Shown: piece after piece, positions 17,858-27,600 of the stretch
How positions within the stretch are numbered: the first letter of the stretch is position 1
Layout: the number at the start of each line of letters is the position of its first letter
Source of the DNA: Curvibacter sp.
Lineage (GTDB): Bacteria; Pseudomonadota; Gammaproteobacteria; Burkholderiales; Burkholderiaceae_C
Length of the DNA: 41,996 bases
Assembly: GCA_019233055.1 (NCBI GenBank)
Contig: JAFAMV010000144.1
Coordinates: forward strand, 1 to 41,996
Direction: 5' to 3'
Program-made: the position numbers and the translations under genes
Notes under the pieces: generated by a model
Told to the model about the DNA's origin: nothing
Database searches by the model: none
What the model saw: the letters and a program-made list of their open reading frames with translations, nothing else

Positions 17858-19609
17858 ATGAAATTGAAATTGCTGGCCGCTTTGATGGCCTTGGGCCTGG
17901 GCGCAGGTCAACACGCGGCCCATGCGGCCGTGACGCAGGAGATGCTGGACAACGCCGCCACCGACACCAAGGAGGTGTTGACCTGGGGCATGGGCACCGA
18001 GGGCCAGCGCTACTCGCCGCTCAAGCAGGTCAACACCGAGACGGTGAAGCGCCTGGTGCCGGCCTGGACCTTCTCCTTCGGCGGCGAGAAGCAGCGCGGC
18101 CAGGAATCACAGCCCCTGATCTACAACGGCAAGGTGTTCGTCACCGCGTCGTATTCGCGCATCTTCGCGCTCGATGCCAGCACCGGCCAGAAGCTCTGGA
18201 AATACGAGCACCGCCTGCCCGAAGGCATCATGCCCTGCTGCGACGTGGTCAACCGCGGCGCCGCCCTGTTCGACAACCTGGTGATCTTCGCCACGCTGGA
18301 CGCCCAGTTGGTGGCCCTGAACCAGGACACCGGCGATGTGGTCTGGAAAGAGAAGATCGACGACTACCACGCCGGCTACTCGGCCACCGCCGCCCCCATC
18401 ATCGCCGACGGCCTGCTGCTGACCGGCGTGTCGGGTGGTGAGTTCGGTGTGGTCGGCCGCGTCGAGGCACGCGACCCCAAGACCGGCCGCCTGGTCTGGA
18501 TGCGCCCCACGGTCGAAGGCCACATGGGCTACACCTATGACAAGGACGGCAAGGCCACCGAGAACGGCATCTCCGGCACCACCAACCAGAGCTGGCCCGG
18601 CGACCTGTGGAAAACCGGTGGCGCCGCCACCTGGCTGGGCGGCACCTACGACAAGCGCACCGGCCTGGCCTACTTCGGCGCCGGCAACCCGGCCCCCTGG
18701 AACAGCCACCTGCGCAAGGGCGACAACCTGTTCTCCAGCTCGACCGTCGCCATCGACGTGAAGACCGGCAAGATCAAGTGGCACTACCAGAACACGCCCA
18801 ACGACTCCTGGGACTTCGACGGTGTGAATGAATTCATCACCTTCGACATGGACGGCAAGCGCGTCGGCGGCAAGGCCGACCGCAACGGCTACTTCTACGT
18901 CAACGACGCCAGCACCGGCAAGCTGCTCAATGCCTTCCCCTTCGTGCGCAAGACCACCTGGGCCAACGGCATCGACCTGAAGACCGGCCGCCCGAACTTC
19001 GTGCCCGAAAACCGCCCCGGCGACCCGACCGAGGGTGCCGACGGCAAGAAGGGCAGCGCCGTGTTCGCCGCGCCCGGCTTCCTCGGCGGCAAGAACCAGA
19101 TGCCCATGGCCTACAGCCCGGACACCAAGATGTTCTATGTGCCGTCCAACGAATGGGGCATGGAGATCTGGAACGAGCCGATCGCCTACAAGAAGGGCGC
19201 CGCCTACCTGGGCGCCGGCTTCACCATCAAGCCGCTCAACGAGGACTACATCGGCGCCCTGCGCGCGGTCGACCCCAAGAACGGCAAGATCGTCTGGGAA
19301 GTCAAGAACAACGCGCCGCTGTGGGGCGGCGTGATGACCACCGCCGGCAACCTGGTGTTCTGGGGCACGCCTGAGGGCTACCTCAAGGCCGCCGACGCCA
19401 AGACCGGCAAGGTGGTGTGGCAGTTCCAGACCGGCTCCGGCGTGGTCGCTCCCCCGGTCACCTGGCAGCAGGACGGCCAGCAGTACGTGGGCGTGGTCTC
19501 CGGCTGGGGCGGCGCCGTGCCGCTGTGGGGTGGCGATGTGGCCAAGCGCGTGAACTTCCTCGAACAGGGCGGCAGCATGTGGGTCTTCAAGCTGGCCGAC
19601 ATCAAGTAA
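17858..19609 (+). CDS. PQQ-dependent alcohol dehydrogenase, ExaA/PedH type with lanthanide signature
   Basis: A 583-residue periplasmic quinoprotein with a signal peptide ending AHAA (about residue 23). It oxidises primary alcohols to aldehydes and passes electrons to a cytochrome c such as the pedF product. Visible features are the vicinal disulfide Cys127-Cys128 (IMPCCDV), metal ligands Glu195 (SGGEFG) and Asn277 (GAGNPAPW), catalytic Asp319 in SWDFDG, and tryptophan-docking motifs such as [13 protein letters not shown]. Asp321, two residues after the catalytic Asp, is the extra ligand typical of lanthanide-dependent XoxF and PedH enzymes; calcium enzymes usually have Ala, Ser or Thr there. 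The [15 protein letters not shown] stretch is closest to ethanol-type (ExaA/PedE/PedH) enzymes. The start at 17858 was chosen from the signal peptide and ribosome site. Confidence 0.93.
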   Translation: MKLKLLAALMALGLGAGQHAAHAAVTQEMLDNAATDTKEVLTWGMGTEGQRYSPLKQVNTETVKRLVPAWTFSFGGEKQRGQESQPLIYNGKVFVTASYSRIFALDASTGQKLWKYEHRLPEGIMPCCDVVNRGAALFDNLVIFATLDAQLVALNQDTGDVVWKEKIDDYHAGYSATAAPIIADGLLLTGVSGGEFGVVGRVEARDPKTGRLVWMRPTVEGHMGYTYDKDGKATENGISGTTNQSWPGDLWKTGGAATWLGGTYDKRTGLAYFGAGNPAPWNSHLRKGDNLFSSSTVAIDVKTGKIKWHYQNTPNDSWDFDGVNEFITFDMDGKRVGGKADRNGYFYVNDASTGKLLNAFPFVRKTTWANGIDLKTGRPNFVPENRPGDPTEGADGKKGSAVFAAPGFLGGKNQMPMAYSPDTKMFYVPSNEWGMEIWNEPIAYKKGAAYLGAGFTIKPLNEDYIGALRAVDPKNGKIVWEVKNNAPLWGGVMTTAGNLVFWGTPEGYLKAADAKTGKVVWQFQTGSGVVAPPVTWQQDGQQYVGVVSGWGGAVPLWGGDVAKRVNFLEQGGSMWVFKLADIK

Positions 19610-19647
19610 ACCGCTTTCAGGCAAGACCTTCTCCGGGTCTTTGATCA

Positions 19648-19676
19648 GCCACCGCCTCTTTGGCGGTGGCTTTTTT
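19648..19676 (+). terminator. Rho-independent terminator after the PQQ dehydrogenase
   Basis: GCCACCGCC and GGCGGTGGC form a perfect 9-base stem with a 5-base loop, followed directly by six T residues. It lies 38 bases after the dehydrogenase stop. It is the clearest intrinsic terminator in the window and makes the dehydrogenase a single-gene transcript. Confidence 0.92.
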
Positions 19677-19703
19677 CATGGTGGGCCCGCCCGGTGCCAT
19701 GGC

Positions 19704-21824
19704 TCAGAAACGCCAGACGCCCTTCGCCCCCAGCACCCAGTTGCGGCCCGGTGAAGGTTCGTAGAACTGGCTGGCGGCCTGGTTGACGATGACCGAGCCC
19801 ACATAGCTGCGGTCGGTGAGGTTGTCCACGCGCAGGAACTCGCTGAACTCCCAGCCGCCGACCTGCTGGCGCGCCACCACCCGGGCATTGAGCAGCCCGT
19901 AGCCGGCGGCGAAGGCGCCGTTGACATCGTTGGCGGCCAGGTTGCCGACCAGCCGGCCTTCGACCGCAGCCTCCAGGCCCCGGTCGGCGCGCTGCCACAG
20001 CAGCTCGGTGTAGAGGCTGCGCCCCGGCACGCCCGGGATGCGGTTGCCGGCCAGGATGGCCACCGGCACCGCGCCGGCATAGCTGGTGTAGGCGGTGTCG
20101 ACCTGCGCGCGCAGCAGCGTCAGCGCGGCATTGAACTGGAACTGATGCGGCAGCTCGAGGTGGGCGTTGAACTCCAGCCCCTTGCGGCTGGTCTGCGGGG
20201 CGTTCATGTAGGCCGTCTTGCCGCCGTTGCTGGCGGCGATGACGAGGTCGTTGCTCGTGACGGCCGAGAACAGGGCGGCCTGCCATTGCACGCCCTCGGC
20301 CCACTGGCTCTTCATTCCCAGCTCGAGCTGCCGGGTGCGCGCCGCCTGCAGGCCGAAATTGCCCACGTTCGCCACGGCGGTGTTCTGCAGCGAGGCCGGG
20401 CTGTAGGCCACCTGGTTGAGCGTCGGGGTGTCGAAGCCGGTGCCGTAGGACACATAGACATTGCTGTCGTCGCTGACGTAGTGCTGCAGCGCCAGCAGGC
20501 CGGTGGTGGCGCTGTAGCGGCTGTTGCCGCTGCCCGGCAGGCTGTTGTTGCTGACCGAGCCCAGCGTGGTGTCGGAATGCCGCAAGCCGGCACTCAGGCT
20601 GGTGCGCTCGCTGGCGCGCAACTCGGCCTGGGCATAGCTGTCGAGGTTGCTGGCGAACTGGCTCAGGTTCTGGTTGCTGGCGGAGGCCGCCAGGGCCGTG
20701 CCGGCCTGGTTGTTGAAGGTCTGGCGATGGTCGTCGTTGCGGTTCGAATCCACCCCCAGCACCCAATTCAACGGCATGCCCTGCAGCCGGTCGTTGCGCA
20801 GCCAGTGGGCGTCCAGGCCGTAGAAAGTGCGGTCGAGGTCGATCACGCCGTTGACCGCCGGCGTCAACCCGCTGAGCGCGGTGCCGGCCTGGTATTGCGC
20901 GGTGCTGCGCTGGCCGTAATAGCTGGTCACCTCGAGGCGGTCGTCGGCATCGACCTGCTGGTGCAGCACCAGGCCGCCCTGGGTCTGATCGACCGCCTTG
21001 CGGGTGCCGTAGGCCTGGGCGAAATTGCCGGCCTGGCTGCGGTTCTGCGACAGCTGCGCGGCGGTCAGGCCCAACGGGTCCTGGGCCGACAGCGACAGCC
21101 GATTGAGCACCAGCTGCAGCTGGGCGCCGTTGTCCAGCGCGAGCTTGAGCTTGGCATTGCTGTTGGAGCGTGTGGCGGCGCTGTTCTGACGGAAGCCCTG
21201 GGTCTGGAAACTGCCCGCATCGAGGACATAGTTGACCGCGCCCTGCTCACCGCTCACCTTCAGGCCCTGCTTGCGCAGACCGAAGGAGCCGGTCTCGTAG
21301 TAGGGGCTGAACTGGGTGCCGGGCTGGCCGTCTTCGGTGAAGACGCGCACCACGCCGCCCGCCGCATTGCCATACAGGGCCGAGAACGGGCCGCGCATGA
21401 CCTCGATGTGGTCGGTCGACGCCAGGTCGATGTGCGACACCTGGCCCTGTCCGTCGGCCACCGTGCCGGGCACGCCATCGACGAACAGGCGGATGCCGCG
21501 CGCGCCGAAGGCCGAGTTGGCGCCGAAACCGCGCGAGGACAGCAGCAGGTCCTGGGCATAGTTCTGCCGGTTCAGGGCGAAGAAACCCGGCACCCGGACC
21601 AGGGACTCGGACAGGTTGGCCTGGGCCTGGCCTTCCTGGATCTGGGCCCGGTCGAGCCGGTTGATCGAGGCGGCGGTGTCCATCAGCCGCTGTTCGCTGC
21701 GGCTGGCCGAGACCACGGTCTCCGACAGGCTCTGGGCGCTGACCAGGCCGCATTGAGACAGGGCGAGCAGCAGGGTGCTCAGGGCGAAGGTGGGGCGGGC
21801 GGGGCCGCCGCGGCGGTGGTGCAT
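19704..21824 (-). CDS. pqqU: TonB-dependent receptor similar to PqqU (YncD), probable PQQ importer
   Basis: A 706-residue outer-membrane receptor. A signal peptide ends near VSAQS. The TonB-box region ETVVSAS follows, then a plug with NYAQDLLLSSRGFGANSAFG, GIRLFVDGVPGTVADGQGQ and GPFSALYGNAAGGVVRV. The barrel ends in the canonical aromatic residue (VWRF). This plug pattern matches, from memory, the YncD family. E. coli YncD was renamed PqqU after it was shown to take up PQQ. Placement beside a PQQ enzyme strengthens the assignment. The ATG at 21824 has GGAG 5 bases upstream; an in-frame extension further upstream lacks signal-peptide character. No PQQ biosynthesis gene is in the window. Confidence 0.78.
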   Translation of the reverse strand: MHHRRGGPARPTFALSTLLLALSQCGLVSAQSLSETVVSASRSEQRLMDTAASINRLDRAQIQEGQAQANLSESLVRVPGFFALNRQNYAQDLLLSSRGFGANSAFGARGIRLFVDGVPGTVADGQGQVSHIDLASTDHIEVMRGPFSALYGNAAGGVVRVFTEDGQPGTQFSPYYETGSFGLRKQGLKVSGEQGAVNYVLDAGSFQTQGFRQNSAATRSNSNAKLKLALDNGAQLQLVLNRLSLSAQDPLGLTAAQLSQNRSQAGNFAQAYGTRKAVDQTQGGLVLHQQVDADDRLEVTSYYGQRSTAQYQAGTALSGLTPAVNGVIDLDRTFYGLDAHWLRNDRLQGMPLNWVLGVDSNRNDDHRQTFNNQAGTALAASASNQNLSQFASNLDSYAQAELRASERTSLSAGLRHSDTTLGSVSNNSLPGSGNSRYSATTGLLALQHYVSDDSNVYVSYGTGFDTPTLNQVAYSPASLQNTAVANVGNFGLQAARTRQLELGMKSQWAEGVQWQAALFSAVTSNDLVIAASNGGKTAYMNAPQTSRKGLEFNAHLELPHQFQFNAALTLLRAQVDTAYTSYAGAVPVAILAGNRIPGVPGRSLYTELLWQRADRGLEAAVEGRLVGNLAANDVNGAFAAGYGLLNARVVARQQVGGWEFSEFLRVDNLTDRSYVGSVIVNQAASQFYEPSPGRNWVLGAKGVWRF

Positions 21825-21943
21825 GGAGTCTCCGGATTCTTGGAACCGGGGCGGGCCGTGCGCCAGCCTGCCCCAAGGTGAGGCCAGTGTCCGGCCGCCG
21901 GCCGCCGGCGTCCTGCAGGGAATCGCGAATCGCGGCTCATGAT

Positions 21944-21953
21944 TTTCATGAAA
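21944..21953. promoter_or_regulatory. Palindrome TTTCATGAAA between pqqU-like and sensor kinase genes
   Basis: A perfect 10-base AT-rich palindrome in the 236-base divergent gap. The direct repeat GAATCGCGAATC lies just beside it. It is a possible operator for pqqU or the kinase gene. The only other recognisable signal in this gap is the sigma-54 promoter at 22012. Confidence 0.3.
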
Positions 21954-22011
21954 GCCGGGGCCGGCACCGGCCTCCTCGTTAACCCTGGGTCGACCCCGTG
22001 CCGCCCTGGGA

Positions 22012-22026
22012 CGGCACGGGACTTGC
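22012..22026 (+). promoter_or_regulatory. Sigma-54 promoter of the second two-component system
   Basis: CGGCACGGGACTTGC has GG (22013-22014) and GC (22025-22026) 10 bases apart and matches the consensus except for the first base. The predicted start is near 22038, leaving a short leader without a clear Shine-Dalgarno before the ATG at 22061. Confidence 0.65.
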
Positions 22027-22060
22027 GGCACGCCACCCCACCGTCCCACCCGATGCCGCC

Positions 22061-23440
22061 ATGAGCCTGCGCCTGCAAATCAACCTCCTGATCGCCGTGC
22101 TGCTCGGCCTGCTGTCCGCCCTGCTGGTGGGCCTGCAGGTCGAGAACACGCGGCGCAGCGTGCACGAGGAGGTGGTCGGCGCCAACCTCGTGGCCAGCCA
22201 GTTGCTCAGCCGCGTCCAATGGGTCTACGGCTACGGCGGGTTGCAGGGCATGCAGGAATTCCTGCAGGGCGTGGGCCGGGTGCGCGCCAACGACATCAGC
22301 CTGCTCGACGCCGAGGGCCGGCCGCTGTACCGCTCGCCGCCCTCGCCCTACAAGGCCGGCCGCGAGGCCCCGGCCTGGTACGCGCGCATCGTCTCGCCAC
22401 CGCTGGCCGCCCGCGAGATCGCCCTGCCCAGCGGCCGGCTGCTGCTGCAAGCCGACCCGTCGCGCGCCGCCCTCGATGGCTGGGACGAACTCTGCCCCCT
22501 GCTGGCCGCAGTGGCCGCCGGCTTCGTGCTGGCCAATGCGGCGGTCTACCTGCTGGTGGGCCGCGCCCTGAAGCCCCTGCGCGCCCTGCTGCAGGGCCTG
22601 CAGGCCATGGAGGACGGCCGCTACCAGACCCGCCTCGCGGGCATGGCCGGACGCGAGGGCCGCCTCATCAGCCAGGCCTTCAACCGCATGGCCCAGGCGG
22701 TGCAGGACAGCGCGGCGGCGCGGCGACAGGCCGATGAAGCCGCCCAGGCCCTGGCCGCCAACCGCGAACAGGCGCGGCGGCTGCACGAGCGCATCGAGCA
22801 GGAACGCGGCGCCATCGCGCGCGAGCTGCACGACGAGCTGGGACAGCAGATCACCGCCATCAAGAGTGCCGGCATGATCATCCGCCGCCACCTGGACCGC
22901 CAGGGCCTGCCGGCCGATTCGGCACTGCAGCAGTCGGTGCGGCTGGTGCTGGGCTGCGCCGACGCCATCTACGCCGGCATGCACCGGCTGGTGGCCCGGC
23001 TGCGACCGCTGGCCCTGGACCAGCAGGGCCTGGCCGAGGCGCTGCAGGACCTGCAGGGCGACTGGGGCCTGAGCCACCCCGAGGTGGCGGTCAGCCTGCA
23101 ATGCGAAGGGCCGCTCGAAGCGCTCGACGGCGCCGTCTGCGCCGCCAGCTTCCGCATCGTCCAGGAGGCGGTCAACAACGCCCTGCGCCATGCCCGGCCC
23201 CGCCATGTCGAGGTGCGGCTGCACAGCGACCGGCATCAGCTGGCCCTGCAGGTCGAGGACGACGGCCAGGGCCGCCTCGAGGACCTGAACCGCCCCGGCC
23301 ACTTCGGCATCGCCGGCATGCGTGAACGCGTGCGGTCCCTGGGGGGGCGACTCGACTTCCGGCGCAGCCGCCATGGCGGCATCGCCCTGCGGGCCTGCCT
23401 GCCCCTGACCCACCCCGAGGAGGCCCTGTCATGCGTGTGA
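22061..23440 (+). CDS. MoxY-like sensor histidine kinase
   Basis: A 459-residue kinase. A first membrane helix (about 7-26) is followed by a periplasmic domain of about 115 residues. The N-terminus (LRLQINLLIAVLLGLL, then ENTRRSVHEEVVGANLVAS) resembles the LapD/MoxY N-terminal domain as I recall it. A second helix lies at about 146-167, then a HAMP-like segment, HisKA_3 with phospho-histidine near 257 (RELHDELGQ), and a HATPase domain with QEAVNNALRHA. MoxY kinases are known near methanol dehydrogenase genes in methylotrophs. The start at 22061 lies just after the sigma-54 promoter. It overlaps the response regulator gene by 10 bases. Confidence 0.86.
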   Translation: MSLRLQINLLIAVLLGLLSALLVGLQVENTRRSVHEEVVGANLVASQLLSRVQWVYGYGGLQGMQEFLQGVGRVRANDISLLDAEGRPLYRSPPSPYKAGREAPAWYARIVSPPLAAREIALPSGRLLLQADPSRAALDGWDELCPLLAAVAAGFVLANAAVYLLVGRALKPLRALLQGLQAMEDGRYQTRLAGMAGREGRLISQAFNRMAQAVQDSAAARRQADEAAQALAANREQARRLHERIEQERGAIARELHDELGQQITAIKSAGMIIRRHLDRQGLPADSALQQSVRLVLGCADAIYAGMHRLVARLRPLALDQQGLAEALQDLQGDWGLSHPEVAVSLQCEGPLEALDGAVCAASFRIVQEAVNNALRHARPRHVEVRLHSDRHQLALQVEDDGQGRLEDLNRPGHFGIAGMRERVRSLGGRLDFRRSRHGGIALRACLPLTHPEEALSCV

Positions 23441-24066
23441 TGCTGGTGGACGACCATGCCGTGGTGCGCATGGGCTTCAGACTGCTGCTGCAGGCCGAGA
23501 CGGACATCGAGGTGGTGGCCGAGGCCGACAGCGGCGAAGCCGCCTGCCAGTTGCTGGAGCCGGCGGCACCCGAGGTGGTGGTGATGGACCTGGCCATGGC
23601 CGGCATGGGCGGCATCGAGGCCATCAAGCGCCTGCTGGCCCATCGGCCCCAGCTGCGCATCCTGGCCCTGTCGGCCCACGAGGACACCAGCCACCCGCGC
23701 CGGGCGCTGCAGGCCGGCGCGGCCGGCTACCTGTGCAAGCGCAGCGCCCCCGAGGCCCTGATCGACGCCCTGCGCGCGGTCGCGCGCGGCCAACGCTACA
23801 TCGATGCCGCCATCGCCCAGCGCATGGCGGTGCAGGACCTCAACGGCGAAGGCGGGCCGCTGGCCCAACTGTCGGCGCGCGAGTTCGAGGTCTTCAAGCA
23901 ACTGGCCCAGGGGCTCAGCGTGGTGCGCATCTCGCAGGCCCTGAACCTGTCGAGCTCCACCGTCGGCACCCACCTCTACAACCTCAAGCAGAAGCTCGGT
24001 CTGCACAACCAGGCCGAGATGACCCTGCTGGCCCTGCGCCACGGCCTGATCGAACTCGGCGGCTGA
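23431..24066 (+). CDS. NarL/LuxR-type response regulator, partner of the kinase at 22061
   Basis: A 211-residue regulator. The receiver domain has D8-D9, phospho-acceptor D53 (VVMDLAMAG) and lysine in LCKRSA. A LuxR helix-turn-helix near 145-205 contains LSAREFEVFKQLAQG and LSSSTVGTHLYNLKQKL. It is co-transcribed and probably translationally coupled with the kinase. An internal ATG at 23440 is less likely because it would remove the first beta strand. With the pair at 9949-11540 it gives two related two-component systems in one island. Either could bind the AGGGAA-N3-TTCCCT repeats. Confidence 0.87.
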   Translation: MRVMLVDDHAVVRMGFRLLLQAETDIEVVAEADSGEAACQLLEPAAPEVVVMDLAMAGMGGIEAIKRLLAHRPQLRILALSAHEDTSHPRRALQAGAAGYLCKRSAPEALIDALRAVARGQRYIDAAIAQRMAVQDLNGEGGPLAQLSAREFEVFKQLAQGLSVVRISQALNLSSSTVGTHLYNLKQKLGLHNQAEMTLLALRHGLIELGG

Positions 24067-24156
24067 GCCGGGCCCGGGACACCCGGGAAAGCCCCGCCCC
24101 GGCTGTGCCAGTCTGGTACAGCCATGGCGCGCCACAGAGGCCCTGCAGAGGCGCCC

Positions 24157-24172
24157 GTGACAGCCATGACAC
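24157..24172. promoter_or_regulatory. GTGACA-type activator site upstream of the HiPIP gene
   Basis: GTGACAGCCATGACAC contains two TGACA elements spaced as in the pedF region (GTGACAGCGTGACAG). It lies about 70-85 bases before the expected start of the HiPIP transcript. The nearby TCTGGTACAGC at 24111-24121 also occurs at 17522-17532 before the divergent nosR-like gene. Confidence 0.5.
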
Positions 24173-24215
24173 ATCGGCACCGCCCACAGCGCCCCGTCGG
24201 CCGCGCTGCGGCGGC

Positions 24216-24231
24216 TGGCACAGCAGTTGCA
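24216..24231 (+). promoter_or_regulatory. Sigma-54 promoter of the HiPIP gene
   Basis: TGGCACAGCAGTTGCA has perfect TGGCAC and TTGCA elements with GG and GC 10 bases apart. The predicted start is about 24242, about 60 bases before the HiPIP ATG. The gap from 24067 to 24303 contains no other gene. Confidence 0.82.
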
Positions 24232-24303
24232 GAGCAGGCCGCGCAATCCCGCACCCGTACCCCGCCCGCCGGCCCGGCGCCGGCCTCAACACAGGAGACC
24301 TCC

Positions 24304-24624
24304 ATGACCCCCAGCAACCGCCGTCAATTCATCTGCCACCTCGCGGTCGCCGGCAGCACCCTGGCCGTGGCCGGCGCAGCCCGGGCCCAGGCCGGCGCCC
24401 ATGTCGATGAAACCAGCGACCAGGCCCAGGCCCTGGGCTACAAGCACGACACCAGCCTGGTGGACGGCAAGAAATACGGCCAGCACTCGGCCCAGCAGCA
24501 TTGCCACAACTGCTCCTTCTTCCAGGGCAAGGCCGCCGACGAATGGGGCGGCTGCGCCATGTTCGGCCGCAAGCAGGTGGCCGGCAACGGCTGGTGCTCG
24601 GCCTGGAACAAGGCGCCGGCCTGA
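24304..24624 (+). CDS. High-potential iron-sulfur protein (HiPIP)
   Basis: A 106-residue periplasmic electron carrier with one 4Fe-4S cluster. A twin-arginine signal (NRRQFICHLAVAG) precedes an alanine-rich cleavage site near residue 30. The four cluster cysteines are C67 and C70 (CHNC), C84 (GGCAMFG) and C98 (GWCSAW), in HiPIP spacing. HiPIPs pass electrons to photosynthetic reaction centres or terminal oxidases. Here it has a strong sigma-54 promoter and the same TGACA-type sites as the pedF-like gene, which suggests it takes electrons in alcohol oxidation. The ATG is preceded by AGGAG. It is followed 16 bases later by the convergent carboxylase gene. Confidence 0.9.
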   Translation: MTPSNRRQFICHLAVAGSTLAVAGAARAQAGAHVDETSDQAQALGYKHDTSLVDGKKYGQHSAQQHCHNCSFFQGKAADEWGGCAMFGRKQVAGNGWCSAWNKAPA

Positions 24625-24640
24625 AGGCTGGCGCCCGGCC

Positions 24641-27600
24641 TCACCAGGTGTCGATGCAGCGCGTCGCGGCGCGCGGCTGGCCGACGGTCGAGGCCAGTCC
24701 CCGCACCAGCCAGGACCGGGTCTCGGCCGGGTCGATGACGGCGTCGATCTCCAGCGTGGCCGCCATGTTCATGGCTTCGCCGTTGGCATATTGTTGCGCC
24801 ACCAACTTCTCGAACAGGGCCTCGCGCTCGGGGCCGGCGGCCGCCGCCTCGAGTTCCTTGCGGTAGCCCAGGCGCACCGCGCCCTCCAGCCCCATGGCAC
24901 CGAATTCGCCGCTGGGCCAGGCCACGGTGAACACCGGGGCATCGAAGCCGCCCGCCGTCATGGCCTGGGCTCCCAGGCCATAGCCCTTGCGCAGCACCAC
25001 CGCGAAAAAGGGCACGCTCAGGTGCGCCGCCGCCACGAACATGCGGCAGACGTGGCGCACCTGTGCCTGGGCCTCGATCTCGGGGCCGACCATGAAGCCC
25101 GGCGTGTCGGTCAGCGAGACGATGGGCAGGCCGTGGGCATTGCACAGTTGCATGAAGCGGGCGGCCTTGTCGGCCGCCTCGACATCGATGGCGCCCCCCA
25201 GGTGCCTGGGGTTGTTGGCGATCAGGCCGATCGCGCGGCCCTCGATGCGGGCCAGCGCGGTGACCATGCCGGCGCCGAAACCGGCCCTCAGCTCGAGCAG
25301 CGATCCCTCGTCGACCAGGCCGCGCATCACCTCGCGCACCTCGTAGACGCGCAAGCGGTTCTCGGGCACCCGATGGCGCAGCAGACGCTGGTCCGGGGCC
25401 TGCCACGACGACAAGGCGCCCTGGAAGAAGGCCAGGTAGCGCTGCGCCACCGCCACCGCCTCCTCCTCGTCGCGCACCAGGACGTCGATGACGCCGTTGC
25501 GGTGCTGGACCGCGCTGGGCCCGATCTCTTCGGGCCGGTAGACCCCCAGCCCGCCGCCCTCGATCATGGCCGGCCCGCTCATGCCGATGTTGCTGGCCTC
25601 GGTGGCGATGATGACGTCGGCGCAACCCAGCAGCGCCGCATTGCCGGCAAAGCAACGGCCATGGACGATGCCCACCACCGGCACCTGCCCGGACAGGGCG
25701 GCGAACTGGCTGAAGGTGTGGTTGTTCAGCCCGGCCACGATGGGCATGTCGGTGTCGCCGGGGCGCCCGCCACCGCCCTCGGCGAACAGCACCACCGGCA
25801 GCCGCAGCTGGTGTGCCAGCGCCAGCATGCGGTCGGTCTTGTGGTGGTTGCGCATGCCCTGGGTGCCGGCCAGCACGGTGTAGTCGTAGGCCAGCACGGC
25901 GGCACGCGCGCGCTCAGGGCCGAACTGCGCCGCATTCACGCTGCCGATGCCGGTGACCATGCCGTCGGCCGGGGTGTTGGCGATCAGGTCTTCCAGGCTG
26001 CGCCGCCGGGTCTGCGCGGCGATGGCCAGCGCACCGTATTCGATGAAGCTGCCGGCATCGCAGAGCTGGGCGATGTTCTCGCGGGCGGTGCGCCCGCCCT
26101 GGGCGTGGCGCTTGGCCACCGCGGCCGGGCGGGCCGCGTCGAGCGTGAAGGCATGGCGGGCCATGACACGCTGCAGGTCGGCGCGCAGGTGGTCCGGATC
26201 CGGCGCCTCCAGACGCTCGGCCCCCAGCCCTTCGGCATCGACCGGCTCCAGCACCAGGATGGGCTGGCCGGCCACGAGCTGCTCGCCGGCATCGGCGTGC
26301 AAGGCCACGACCCGGCCCGCATGCGGGGCCTGCAGCAGGTGCTCCATCTTCATGGCTTCGAGCACGGCCAGGGTGGCGCCCGACGCCACCACCGCCCCCG
26401 GCACCACCTCGAACTGCACCAGCCGCGCCGGCATGGGCGCGCAGACCGCCCCCTCGGGCACCGGGGGTGATGCCGGCGTCGCGGCGGTCACGGCCATCGC
26501 GGCTGCGGAGGGCCTGGGTGTGAGGGCCGAGGCTGCATCCAGCAGCTCGGGCAGGACCGATTCGAGCCAGCGCGTGTGCACGGCCTGGCGGGCCATCTCG
26601 GGGCGTTGTGCGATCGCCCGCAGCAGGGCCAGATTGGTGGCCACGCCCTCGATGCGGCATTCGGCCAGCGCCCGCTGCGAGCGGCGCAGCACGGCCTCGT
26701 ACGAGCCGCCCCGGGTGCTGACGATGAGCTTGGCCAGCAGGGTGTCGTAGTGCGGCGACGGGCTGGCGCCGGCCACGCCATGGGTGTCGATGCGGATGCC
26801 CGGCCCGGCCGGCAGGTCGAAGCGCGTCAGCACGCCGTGGCCGGGCCGCGCCTGGCCGTCGGCCTCAAGGGTCTCGGCGTTGATGCGCCACTGGATCGCA
26901 TGCCCCTGCGGCGCTGGCGGCCGCAGCGGATCCAGGCCCAGATCGGCCAGCCGCCGCCCGGCCGCCAGCGCGATCTGCAATTGCACCAGATCCAGCCCCG
27001 TGACCTCTTCGGTCACCGTGTGCTCGACCTGCAGGCGCGGGTTGGCCTCGATGAAGACGAAGGGCAGCGCGTGCGAGGCCGGATCGACCAGGAATTCGAA
27101 GGTGCCCAGGCCCTGGTAGCGCAGCTCGCGCGCCATGCGCAGGGCCGATTCGATGAGCGAGGCGCGCAGGCCGGCGGTGAGCGAGGGGCTGGGCGCGATC
27201 TCGACCAGCTTCTGGAAGCGCCGCTGCACGCTGCATTCGCGCTCACCGAGCGCCATCACCTCATGCCCGTCGCCCAGCACCTGGACCTCGATGTGGCGGG
27301 CGCCGGCCATGAGGCGCTCGACATAGACCCCTTCGACGCCGAAGGCCGCCAGGGCCTCGGAGCGGCAACGCTCCCAGGCCTCGGGCAGATCGGCCGGGTT
27401 CAGCACCGCCCGCATGCCGCGCCCCCCGCCGCCGCCGATGGCCTTGACCATCACGCCGGCCCCCTGCTGCTCGGCCATGAAGGCCTGGGCCGCCTCCAGG
27501 GTGACCGCCGCCGGGCTGCCCGGCATCAGGGGCACGCCGCAGTGCCGGGCCAGGGCCCGGGTGCGGGCCTTGTCGCCGCACAGGGCCAGTTGGGCGACCG

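Noticed and set aside
24112..24126. TGGTACAGCCATGGC as an additional sigma-54 promoter
   Set aside because: GG-N10-GC spacing is present but the -12 element is TGGC, and a perfect site exists 100 bases downstream.
24124..24303. N-terminal extension of the HiPIP protein
   Set aside because: It would span the sigma-54 promoter. The twin-arginine signal begins at the ATG at 24304, which has its own AGGAG site.
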